From positions 352,373 to 416,372 of the forward strand of contig LT608321.1 in the NCBI GenBank assembly GCA_900095835.1: 64,000 bases of DNA, in the 5' to 3' direction. Made by a program: the position numbers and the translations under genes. The notes under the pieces were generated by a model. That model did not search any database. It was given only the letters and a program-made list of their open reading frames with translations, and was not told where the DNA came from. This document shows, piece by piece, positions 1 through 6,897 of the stretch (positions are counted from its first letter, which is position 1; the number at the start of each line of letters is the position of its first letter). Source of the DNA: Ihuprevotella massiliensis (GTDB taxonomy: Bacteria; Bacteroidota; Bacteroidia; Bacteroidales; Bacteroidaceae).

Positions 1-268
1 CTCCTGGTATGTGAGTAAAACGATTAACAGCGCCTGGACCACGCATACCAAGACCAACAAAAGCCACACGCACAGTTTGCAAACGAGGAGTTGCAAGGTT
101 AAGCACAGACTTTTGTCCTGCAGCACGGGCGGGAGTTTGAGTTACAATTGTACCTTTTTCCCATTTCCAGTTACTGGGGTCAGAATACTTTGAAGTAGAT
201 TGTGCAACTGCACTGCTCGCAAAAAGAACAAGCGCACATGTTGCCACCAGAAAACTTTTAATTTTCAT
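1..268 (-). CDS. Gfo/Idh/MocA-family secreted oxidoreductase / GH109-like, N-terminal part
   Basis: Only the first 89 codons are in the window; the gene runs off the left edge. The ATG is at 266-268 (reverse strand). The product opens with a signal peptide (hydrophobic residues 5-22, ending ..AVAQ) and, after a linker, a Rossmann dinucleotide-binding start with GLGMRG at residues 72-77 followed by a 'GAVNRFTHIPG' stretch. That combination is typical of Bacteroidales exported Gfo/Idh/MocA proteins annotated as GH109 alpha-N-acetylgalactosaminidases, which use NAD in the hydrolysis cycle. The exact substrate cannot be told from this fragment. It lies 29 bases after the lipoprotein gene on the same strand, so it may share a transcript with ilvE. 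Confidence 0.8.
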   Translation of the reverse strand, partial: MKIKSFLVATCALVLFASSAVAQSTSKYSDPSNWKWEKGTIVTQTPARAAGQKSVLNLATPRLQTVRVAFVGLGMRGPGAVNRFTHIPG

Positions 269-297
269 TTTGTTGATGCTTTATTTAGGTAGAAGAG

Positions 298-1173
298 TTA
301 TTTTTCCAATGTAATAGCTGAAGAACCAATCATTTGCCCATCGCAGAAAACATGTACACTATACTTTCCAGCAGAGAGGAACTCATTTGAAGTTCCTACA
401 ACGAGAGATACATGTTGTTCCTCGCCTGTGTATTCTACAGATTTTGTAGCTGAGCTTTCCAGCGTACGGTTTTCATAAGTGAAACTACTTCCACCTCCAA
501 TGACGGATCCATTGGGGTTCATCAAACGAACATATATAGTTCTATTACCAGTAGCGGCGGTCACATTTCGATTGATGGTAAATGAGACCATGAATCGCTC
601 AATGTCTTTAGACTTCTTGGCTTGTTTACCACTACGCTTCTGTGGGGTAATGCTAATACCAGACGCATTGAGTTGAGCAGCAATAGCCACTTTATCATTA
701 AGTTTGGCTCGCTCTTGGTCTAGCGATGAAATCATGGTGTTTGCGTCATTCAACTGACTTCGAGCTACATCACGTTCATTCGTAAGACGACCATTTTCTC
801 GCTGCAAAGAGTCTACCTGAATAACAAATGATCTCAATACAGCACGCACTGTTTCAAGCTCTTTTTTGAGACGCTTAATCTCAGCTGCATCTGTAGACTT
901 CACGCGTTTTAGTTCCTCAAGCAAACTCTTGGTTCGTTCTTGTTCACGACCTAGCTGACTGAGGAGAGAGTCATCTTTGATACCTTTCTTCAGTTCATCA
1001 TATTGCAAAGCAAACTGTTGATACTGATTTTCCATCTCGCGACGATCCATGTCTGCAAGTTGGCGCAATTCTTCAAGCTCTTTGTCTCTTTGTTTATCTT
1101 TTTCACTACGGCAACTACCAAGAGAGAAAGAGGAAGCGACAACAAGACCTGCAATAAGGAGTAATTGCTTCAT
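298..1173 (-). CDS. coiled-coil lipoprotein, function unknown
   Basis: 291 residues. The N-terminus is a lipoprotein signal peptide with lipobox LGSC and the acylated Cys at residue 21. Residues about 25-165 are rich in E, K, R, Q and L with heptad-like spacing (long coiled coil). Residues about 190-291 look like a compact beta domain (RTIYVRLMNPNG, SVEYTGEEQHVSLVVG). I recognise it only as a conserved Bacteroidales envelope protein; no catalytic motif is visible. The mature protein is expected at the periplasmic face of a membrane. It lies 26 bases after ilvE and 29 bases before the GH109-like gene on the same strand. Confidence 0.75.
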   Translation of the reverse strand: MKQLLLIAGLVVASSFSLGSCRSEKDKQRDKELEELRQLADMDRREMENQYQQFALQYDELKKGIKDDSLLSQLGREQERTKSLLEELKRVKSTDAAEIKRLKKELETVRAVLRSFVIQVDSLQRENGRLTNERDVARSQLNDANTMISSLDQERAKLNDKVAIAAQLNASGISITPQKRSGKQAKKSKDIERFMVSFTINRNVTAATGNRTIYVRLMNPNGSVIGGGSSFTYENRTLESSATKSVEYTGEEQHVSLVVGTSNEFLSAGKYSVHVFCDGQMIGSSAITLEK

Positions 1174-1199
1174 AAATACTTTGGATTGAACAGGTAATA

Positions 1200-2219
1200 T
1201 TAGTCTATAACTGTTACCCAGCCATGGGTATCTGCTTCGATACCATATTGGATATTGCGGAGCTTTGTGTAGAGTTGAGTCGAAACAGGTCCTGGTTCAC
1301 CATTTTCAGTAAATACATAGCTCTTTCCCATTTCGGGGTCATCGATGCGAGCGATAGGGCTAATAACAGCAGCAGTACCACAAGCACCAGCCTCTTCAAA
1401 CGTAGCTAGTTCTTCTTCCGGTATAGGTCTAACCTCAACTTTTAAGCCTAAATCTAAAGCCAATTGTTGTAGACTCTTATTAGTAATGGAGGGAAGAATA
1501 GAAGAAGACTTTGGAGTGATGTAGGTATTTTCCTTAATACCAAAGAAATTAGCCGCACCACATTCATCTATATACTTTTTCTCTTTAGCATCTAGATAGA
1601 ATTCCGCAGAGTATCCAGCATCATGAGCCCATTTGCTTGCACGCAAACTAGCGGCATAGTTTCCTCCCACTTTGAAAGTACCTGTTCCATGGGGGGCTGC
1701 TCGGTCAAACTCACGTGTAATCACGAAATTCGTAGCTGCAAATCCACCTTTGAAATAAGGCCCTACTGGAGTAACAAAAATAATAAAGAGGTACTCTTCA
1801 GCTGGTTTCACACCTACCTGGGCACCTGTACCAATAAGCAGTGGACGAATGTATAAGGCTGCTCCACTTTCATAAGGAGGAACAAAGCGTTCATTGAGCT
1901 TAACCACCTTTTTTACCATTTCCACGAACTTCTCTGTGGGCATTTCTGGCATGAGAATACCGCGAGAAGTGCTTTGCATACGAGTTGCATTGTCCTCAAT
2001 GCGAAAAATACGGATTTTTCCATCAGGACAGCGAAAAGCTTTCTGACCTTCAAAAGATTCCTGACCATAGTGCAAGCAAGTCGCAGCCATATGGAGATTG
2101 ATCGTTTCTGAAGAAGACACTTCAATTTCACCCCATTCGCCATTTCTGTAATAGCAACGCACATTGTAGTCCGTAGGAATATATCCGAAAGGCAAATTCG
2201 CCCAATCAATTTCTGTCAT
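1200..2219 (-). CDS. ilvE: branched-chain amino acid aminotransferase
   Basis: A PLP-dependent fold-type IV transaminase that interconverts valine, leucine and isoleucine with their 2-oxo acids; cytoplasmic. From the chosen ATG (2217-2219) it is 339 residues, the normal length for the BCAT2-like bacterial/mitochondrial type. The PLP lysine is K183 in TFKVGGNYAAS; 'YIRPLLIGTG' and 'GTAAVISPI' are further family signatures. The open frame extends upstream to a TTG at 2252, but the ATG reading begins with the typical MTEIDWANLPFGY start and is preferred. It is the first gene of a minus-strand run. A -7 box at 2327-2334 can supply the promoter. Confidence 0.96.
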   Translation of the reverse strand: MTEIDWANLPFGYIPTDYNVRCYYRNGEWGEIEVSSSETINLHMAATCLHYGQESFEGQKAFRCPDGKIRIFRIEDNATRMQSTSRGILMPEMPTEKFVEMVKKVVKLNERFVPPYESGAALYIRPLLIGTGAQVGVKPAEEYLFIIFVTPVGPYFKGGFAATNFVITREFDRAAPHGTGTFKVGGNYAASLRASKWAHDAGYSAEFYLDAKEKKYIDECGAANFFGIKENTYITPKSSSILPSITNKSLQQLALDLGLKVEVRPIPEEELATFEEAGACGTAAVISPIARIDDPEMGKSYVFTENGEPGPVSTQLYTKLRNIQYGIEADTHGWVTVID

Positions 2220-2326
2220 AATTGGTATTCTTTTTGGTTGTATGATTAACAATTATATTGTGCATTTTCAGGCTACAAACTCAGAAATCCTACAATGATA
2301 GTCTGTGTCAGCCCTCAAATCCTTCG

Positions 2327-2334
2327 CAAAGATA
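2327..2334 (-). promoter_or_regulatory. ilvE promoter, -7 box
   Basis: The minus strand reads TATCTTTG, a perfect Bacteroidota -7 box (TAnnTTTG), about 107 bases before the ilvE ATG. A TTG lies 22 bases further upstream, slightly beyond the usual 19-21 spacing. Confidence 0.55.
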
Positions 2335-2506
2335 CATATTATCCACCAATTTTGCGCAACAGACATTCGTTTTTTGCATCGTAAAGTATAATTTTCATAT
2401 ATAACTATGATCACTAAGGACACAAGGCTCACTCCATGTTCCTTTGTACTGATTTTGCACGCTGCTTGCTATTTTCAGAACATCCATTAGACTATCTTTG
2501 TCTGCG

Positions 2507-2598
2507 ACGCTCACCTCAAGGTGCTGTACCATAGTGCAGCCTGTTAAGGAGAAGACAACTTGCTCTCAACGTTCATTTTCTTGTTGGCTTCTTTTTTT
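2507..2598 (+). ncRNA. candidate small RNA with own promoter and terminator
   Basis: A TATCTTTG box at 2493-2500 predicts transcription from about 2507. At 2551-2559 and 2583-2591 are near-complementary arms (GAAGACAAC / GTTGGCTTC, one mismatch) followed at once by seven T (2592-2598), the layout of a Rho-independent terminator. No open frame of note lies between. The -33 box is weak and the loop is 23 bases, so this is a candidate only. Confidence 0.3.
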
Positions 2599-2909
2599 CT
2601 CGATTGTGCCCGACGTCACACAATATCGCAACAACAAATGAAAACAAACTGCTTAACAATTAAACGATTTCCGTTCAAGTACTAATTACCGATTGGAGCA
2701 ATAAGTAACCGCACATGCTTCGCGCTTTCATCCATAGCGATATAGCTATTTTTACAATTCCAGCCCTCTCATTTAACGCCCAAATTCGAAGTCAGAAAAA
2801 GTTGCTGGGAATTATGCCATTCTCAGAGGGTTTGAAAATTGAGAGTTGGGGAGCCTTTTTCAGGTATTGTGCACGTTTTCTGGTAATCTGAGCTTGTTTG
2901 AGAAGAAAT

Positions 2910-2939
2910 GCCGTGTTGTTTCATAAAAAACAACACGGC
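2910..2939. terminator. 11-bp perfect hairpin (GCCGTGTTGTT)
   Basis: Arms 2910-2920 and 2929-2939 are perfectly complementary with an 8-base loop. Neither side has a good T tract and no gene ends nearby, so its role is open: a terminator for the candidate RNA upstream, or a remnant. Confidence 0.4.
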
Positions 2940-2940
2940 G

Positions 2941-3070
2941 TTCGTTCTATTTCAAGGGAGATTTTTCAAATTATGTCCGACGAAATTTTTATTTCATCCG
3001 AGAAAATTGAAAAAAAGTCCGACAAAATCGGGAAAAGTTCGAGAATTCGTGCTAGATTTGTTGGGCGAAT
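2941..3070. repeat. degenerate intergenic repeat, copy A
   Basis: A/T-rich stretch with recurring TCCGA/TCGGA and TTTTCTCG words. Its minus strand contains GTCGGACAT followed by an A-rich run and a CTCC word, closely matched in copy C (39710-39805). Weaker relatives are copies B (21115-21215) and D (55800-55885). In one frame it reads as S/E/I/F/K-rich peptide (SDEIFISSEKI), but there is no sensible gene. Confidence 0.4.
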
Positions 3071-3319
3071 GATTTTGAGCTCACGTAGCATACATTCTTT
3101 TCTTCCTAGTTTATTCAAAATTCTGACCAAAACTTGCCCTCTGTTTTAACACTCAAACCTGTGTATTTGGTTAATAATTCATTTTCCATAATAATGAGTG
3201 CATCACCTTCCAGTCGAAGTCTTCAAGAAAAACGTATAGTGATGAGAAGACATGGCATTTCATCTTTAGAAGAACGCGTAGTTATAGTTCACAGCAGAGT
3301 CTATATGCTCTTATAGGGA

Positions 3320-3691
3320 TTGCCGTATGACCTGATCGACTGCATGCAGGTGTGTGCTGAAGAGGGGATGACGGTGCCGAACTTGCATCACTTCTTGACG
3401 CTGCTGCTGCCTACGGAACGTCAGGTGAGGGGGATGGTGAGGGCTACGCCTCGCGGTGTGGACTGTGGTGAACTTCCAGAGAATCCTAATGAGTCGTTCT
3501 GTGGGCTAAGGCAGAACATCGACAGTCCGATTTCTCGCTTTGCTCGCTATCGTAAGCGTAGCCGTGCGATCGATGAGATGTGTGAGGCTGGTCTGCTGGA
3601 GGATGCTCTGCCTGAGGAACTGATGGAGGATGATGATATGGAGGATGATGACTTTGGCGATGATGGATTCGATGGGGCTGAGAATGCTTGA
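3320..3691 (+). CDS. prophage-type small acidic protein (remnant block)
   Basis: Up to 123 residues; not a family I can name. The frame begins at a TTG (3320) just after an in-frame TAG, with the next ATG at 3344, so the true 5' end is uncertain and may be missing. Residues about 85-120 are strongly acidic (EDDDMEDDDFGDDGFD). It lies immediately before a small membrane-protein gene and a tape-measure fragment, the place where phages keep tail-assembly chaperone genes, so a tail-assembly role is possible (inference). Its CTG- and GTG-rich, G-rich coding strand differs from the housekeeping genes around it and suggests transfer. It ends in a good terminator at 3703-3743. Confidence 0.5.
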   Translation: MPYDLIDCMQVCAEEGMTVPNLHHFLTLLLPTERQVRGMVRATPRGVDCGELPENPNESFCGLRQNIDSPISRFARYRKRSRAIDEMCEAGLLEDALPEELMEDDDMEDDDFGDDGFDGAENA

Positions 3692-3702
3692 TGACTGAGA
3701 TT

Positions 3703-3743
3703 TCTGCGCCACTTGTTTTTTGTGACTGGTGGCGCAGATTTTT
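3703..3743 (+). terminator. Rho-independent terminator
   Basis: Perfect 10-bp stem TCTGCGCCAC / GTGGCGCAGA (3703-3712, 3729-3738) followed by five T. It lies 11 bases after the small acidic gene. Confidence 0.8.
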
Positions 3744-3752
3744 GTATGAAGA

Positions 3753-3784
3753 TTTGGCGGGATGTGATTTTGTTTTTATTTTTG
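3753..3784 (+). promoter_or_regulatory. promoter of the 3830 gene
   Basis: TTTG (3753-3756), 20-base spacer, TATTTTTG (3777-3784): a full Bacteroidota promoter 45 bases before the ATG. Confidence 0.65.
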
Positions 3785-3829
3785 TGGTGAGAATGATTCA
3801 AAATTATTGACTCTCTAAAACATTGGATT

Positions 3830-4153
3830 ATGGCTATTTTTATTCTTTTGATGTTGGGTCTCGCTCTGGCTCTAGGCTACTTTGCATTGTGGGCGACTTT
3901 TTGGGTGGTCTTGTTTGTGGTTGAGTTCGTCAAATTTGGTCACAGAGACTTGGCTTATCGTCGTGCTGAAAAGCATCATCCTGGCATCTATGCTCGCTTG
4001 CAGCGGACGCTTGATCTGCGAGAAGCGGAATGGAAAAGGAAAGAGGCTTATAAGAAGTGGAGCGCTGAAAGGATGAAGTCTATCTACAGAAGAGAACTAG
4101 AAGCGAGTTATCACCGCACAGCTGCTGCATGGGCTGCCTTGGGCAGCTCCTAG
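3830..4153 (+). CDS. small membrane protein in prophage remnant
   Basis: 107 residues. Residues about 2-33 are one long or two short membrane segments (LLMLGLALALGYFALWATFW, then a VVLFVVEF stretch). The rest is a basic, aromatic, helical tail (WKRKEAYKKWSAERMKSIYRRE). I do not recognise the family. It has its own clean promoter and a terminator-like hairpin after it, and sits directly before the tape-measure fragment, so it is probably phage-derived cargo or a tail/holin-region gene (inference). An intact promoter and frame suggest it could still be expressed although the phage is broken. Confidence 0.55.
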   Translation: MAIFILLMLGLALALGYFALWATFWVVLFVVEFVKFGHRDLAYRRAEKHHPGIYARLQRTLDLREAEWKRKEAYKKWSAERMKSIYRRELEASYHRTAAAWAALGSS

Positions 4154-4186
4154 CGAAAAGTTGTCATTTTCTATTCTCCCCTAAAG

Positions 4187-4225
4187 TCGTATCTTTGGTG
4201 TCAAAACCATAGATACGATTTTTTT
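4187..4225 (+). terminator. hairpin with T tract, overlapping a TATCTTTG box
   Basis: TCGTATCT (4187-4194) pairs with AGATACGA (4211-4218), followed by seven T up to 4225, three bases before the next ATG. The first arm also contains TATCTTTG at 4190-4197, a -7 box that would serve the tape-measure gene. No -33 box is at the right distance, so the terminator reading is the safer one. Confidence 0.6.
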
Positions 4226-4227
4226 GT

Positions 4228-5136
4228 ATGACAGAGAAAGATACTTTTATCCTCGAGCTGCAAGTGAATGGCTCGCAGGCAATGCAACAACTCGATGAGC
4301 TGCGCAAGCATGTGGCAGATCTGCAGGAGAAAAAAGCGAAGGCTCAACAGACGCTCGCTAGCATCTTTGCCACGGATGAGATGAAAAGGCAAGCCACGGC
4401 TGAACTGAAAGCCATCAACAAGGAACTGAAGGAGAAGGAGCGGGAGCTGAAAGCGAATGTGAACCGGATGGAAGCCTTGGAGATGGTGCTGCATCGTCTG
4501 GACAAGGCGACTCCGAAACAACTGCGCGACACAATCAAGGAAATCTACAAGACGCTGAACTCGGGGACAGTGGAGCGTGGGAGCGAGGAGTGGGATGCCT
4601 ATATGCATGCTATCCGTGCGGCGAAGACTGAGCTCAAAAAGCTGAATGATGAGCAAAAGACTTTTGAGGAAGAGAAGGGTCCCATCGAGCGATTTCGGAA
4701 GATGGGTGAAAGATGGGTGGGGGCTGTGACGGTGGTGGGCACTGCAGTAAATGCGGTGATTGGTGCTGTGTCTGGTGCGATGTCTAAGATGCGTGAGTAT
4801 GTGGATGAGTTTGCGGAGATGCAGGAGCACATGAGTGGCGTGGTGAAATATACTGGTCTGTCGGCGGATGCTGTGGATGATCTGAATGAGAGTTTTAAGG
4901 ATTTGGACACGCGTACTCCTCGTGCTGCGCTCAATGACCTGGCAGCGGATGCTGGGCGACTGGGCATCCAGAGCAAGGAGGATGTGCTGGACTTCGTGGA
5001 CGCTGCGAATCAAATCACGGTGGCTCTGGGTGAGGACTTGGGGGATGATGCTGTGAAAAACATAGGGAAAATCACTCAACTCTTTGCCACAGATCCTAGC
5101 GTGGGACTGAAGGAAGGGATGACCGATTTGGGATAA
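4228..5136 (+). pseudogene. truncated phage tail tape-measure protein (TP901 type)
   Basis: 302 residues remain of a protein that is normally over a thousand long. Residues 1-150 are a coiled coil rich in E, K and Q (chaperone-wrapped spine of the tail). Residues about 168-190 are a hydrophobic segment (VGAVTVVGTAVNAVIGAVSG). Residues about 205-295 match the conserved TP901 core: SGVVKYTGLSADAVDDLNES, RAALNDLAADAGRLGIQSKE, VALGEDLGDDAVKNIGKITQ. Reading stops at a TAA after MTDLG, where the family continues, and the DNA after it is unrelated, so a deletion removed the rest. No capsid, portal, terminase or integrase genes are nearby: this is a prophage relic. Codon use (CTG, GTG) differs from its neighbours. 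Confidence 0.85.
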
Positions 5137-5168
5137 GACAAACATTCATGCAAAAGAACATGGGGAGA

Positions 5169-5200
5169 TTTGCGCAGTACACAAATATATACTACCTTTG
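5169..5200 (+). promoter_or_regulatory. promoter of the 5227 small gene
   Basis: TTTG (5169-5172), 20-base spacer, TACCTTTG (5193-5200). A full Bacteroidota promoter 26 bases before the ATG at 5227. It rules out the longer open frame that starts at 5148. Confidence 0.75.
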
Positions 5201-5226
5201 CAGCATACAAATAAAACAATCTCAAT

Positions 5227-5384
5227 ATGTCTCACCACGAACCGAGACAACTCGGAGTCTTACCACCGAAGAAGCTGAGCTTATCAAAGCCATCCGCCAC
5301 TACAAAGCGGCTTACCCGAATGGCGCAAAGTCTCTCCTCCGCTATGCGCAAGAGCTCTTTGATAACCTCATTGTTCAGCAGTAA
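5227..5384 (+). pseudogene. small helical protein, apparently frameshifted
   Basis: The promoter and the ATG at 5227 define a start, but that frame gives an implausible serine-rich peptide. The frame one base earlier gives a well-formed helical protein through to the TAA at 5382-5384 (LTTEEAELIKAIRHYKAAYP, then LLRYAQELFDNLI). No usable start codon for that frame lies downstream of the promoter. The likeliest reading is a one-base shift within about the first 15 codons: decay, a sequencing error, or less likely programmed -1 shifting. Family unknown; it sits 53 bases before the DUF5053-like gene and may form a pair with it. Confidence 0.5.
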
Positions 5385-5437
5385 AAACCTCCTGCTTGTC
5401 CTCTGAAAGTGGCGAGCAACCTCTATCCCTCATCACA

Positions 5438-5698
5438 ATGACAACGAACACTTTCGTACCCAAAGATCAACGCATACAAGATATGCGCACACGCTTTGAT
5501 GATGTAGAAGATTTTATCAGCTGGCGAGAGATCGCCAATACTTATTTTCAACGTGGCTCTTCATGGTTTTATCACAAACTTAATGGACACGATGGGAATG
5601 GGAAACCGGACGGGTTTACGCCTGAAGAAGCTGAAACTCTCCGCAATGCTTTGATAGACATCGCTAATCGTCTTCGTCGTGCAGCTGATAGTATCTAA
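5438..5698 (+). CDS. DUF5053-like small protein
   Basis: 86 residues from the ATG at 5438; the open frame extends back to a TTG at 5396 that I do not use. The core FISWREIANTYFQRGSSWFY, NGKPDGFTPEEAETLRNAL and the helical end match what I recall of DUF5053, a small Bacteroidales family common in accessory DNA. The SSWFYHKLNG segment looks like a helix-turn-helix-type motif for sensing or DNA binding, but that is inference. It probably belongs to the same accessory patch as the prophage relic. Confidence 0.65.
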   Translation: MTTNTFVPKDQRIQDMRTRFDDVEDFISWREIANTYFQRGSSWFYHKLNGHDGNGKPDGFTPEEAETLRNALIDIANRLRRAADSI

Positions 5699-5770
5699 TA
5701 GCTAAATCGTCCAAGATTTCGACCGTGACATCATTTTATTTGTACACCGCGCGCCTTGGTCGATGCGCGC

Positions 5771-5808
5771 AAAAAATCCCCTCGTGGTCTAATGGACTGC
5801 GAGGGGAT
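5771..5808 (-). terminator. terminator for ribonuclease Z transcript
   Basis: ATCCCCTCG / CGAGGGGAT (5776-5784, 5800-5808). On the minus strand the stem is followed by a T run (complement of 5771-5775). It lies 136 bases after the rnz stop. Confidence 0.65.
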
Positions 5809-5943
5809 ATTGTTGTTGTGAAGAGATTGGCTTACTTTGGGGGTCGCTTGTCATAGAGTACGAAATCTATGACGGCTCGATTTGCTTAGTCTATCTTGTT
5901 GCGATCAAAACTGATGTATATATTTGCGGTTGTTTTACCTACA

Positions 5944-6861
5944 CTAAATGGAGATTTTAAGTCCGTCTTTAGCAAGAGTTGTGTTAGGGAACAACTCTTG
6001 AGCCTCTTTCAAGAATACCTGTTCGTCATCATAACGCGCAGAAAAATGTCCTATAACCAAACGTCCCACCCCAGCAGATGAAGCAATAGACGCAGCTTGT
6101 CTAGCTGTACTATGATAGGTTTCTTTGGCTCTCTTTGCAGCATCCTCAACAAAAGTAGCTTCATGATACAATAAATCTACACTTTTAAGTTGCTTTGCCA
6201 ACTGAGGTCTATAGATTGTATCTGAACAATAGGCATAACTTCTTGCTTTATCCGATGGAATCACCAACTTTTCGTGAGGCCATTCGCGCCCTTCATCGTC
6301 TATCCATCCAGCCCCTTCCTTAATAGAATTAATAGCATATACAGGAATCCGCAAATAATCCATCATGTCTTTACGTATATGGGGTAATGGTGCCTTTTCA
6401 CGAAATAAGTAGCCGCAACATGGTACTCGATGCTTCAAAGGGATAGTTTCGACTGTCAATGTACGATCTTCATAAATTATTACCGCCTCTTTATGCGGTA
6501 CTGCATGAAACACGACTTCGTACCCCATTCCACGACAAAAATAGTCAATTTGTGGACGCAACAACTTTTCTAAATCTTCCCCAGGGCTATAGATATGCAA
6601 CTTTGAAGTACGCCCTAGTAAATCAAAAGTACTGAGAAGACCTATAAGCCCAAAACAGTGGTCTCCATGTAAATGAGAGATAAAGATATGATTAAGCCTT
6701 GAGAACTTAAGTTTCTGTTTACGCACTAACAGCTGTGTCCCTTCTGCACAATCTATCATAAAGAGTTTGTCACGTAAATCAACGACTTGCGATGTCGGAA
6801 AATGTTTTTGGGTCGGAAGTGCACTACCACAACCCAAGATGTGAAGATCAAACTTTTCCAT
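5944..6861 (-). CDS. rnz: ribonuclease Z (tRNA 3' processing endonuclease)
   Basis: 305 residues, typical length of the short-form enzyme. It cuts 3' trailers from tRNA precursors, which matters here because the two tRNA genes in this window do not encode CCA. Metallo-beta-lactamase zinc motif HLHGDH at residues 63-68; further ligands in the regions around SDTIY, LYHEATF and GHFSARY. It is 36 bases after the BadF-type kinase gene on the same strand, so probably co-transcribed. Confidence 0.95.
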   Translation of the reverse strand: MEKFDLHILGCGSALPTQKHFPTSQVVDLRDKLFMIDCAEGTQLLVRKQKLKFSRLNHIFISHLHGDHCFGLIGLLSTFDLLGRTSKLHIYSPGEDLEKLLRPQIDYFCRGMGYEVVFHAVPHKEAVIIYEDRTLTVETIPLKHRVPCCGYLFREKAPLPHIRKDMMDYLRIPVYAINSIKEGAGWIDDEGREWPHEKLVIPSDKARSYAYCSDTIYRPQLAKQLKSVDLLYHEATFVEDAAKRAKETYHSTARQAASIASSAGVGRLVIGHFSARYDDEQVFLKEAQELFPNTTLAKDGLKISI

Positions 6862-6897
6862 GAAGACTACATATAATAAAAACTAACTATCAAGTTT

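Larger units (their letters stand above)
2220..3319. other. 1.1-kb gene-free stretch between ilvE and prophage remnant
   Basis: No convincing protein gene on either strand. It holds the ilvE promoter, a plus-strand TATCTTTG box with a T-tailed hairpin about 90 bases later (possible small RNA), a strong hairpin at 2910-2939 and one copy of the degenerate intergenic repeat at 2941-3070. Short open frames at 2898-3149 and 3134-3316 have low-complexity or implausible translations. Confidence 0.7.

Noticed and set aside
2898-3149. 83-residue plus-strand frame
   Set aside because: Passes through a perfect hairpin and the degenerate repeat; S/E/I/K-rich with no start signal.
3134-3316. 60-residue plus-strand frame before the prophage relic
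   Set aside because: No promoter, no motif, biased composition; ends in the short gap before the relic.
4190-4197. TATCTTTG as promoter of the tape-measure gene
   Set aside because: Part of a hairpin arm followed by seven T, and no -33 box at the right distance; the terminator reading is preferred.
4201-5145. 314-residue minus-strand open frame
   Set aside because: Antisense shadow of the tape-measure gene: histidine-, leucine- and serine-rich composition, no family motif, and the plus strand has clear TP901 signatures.
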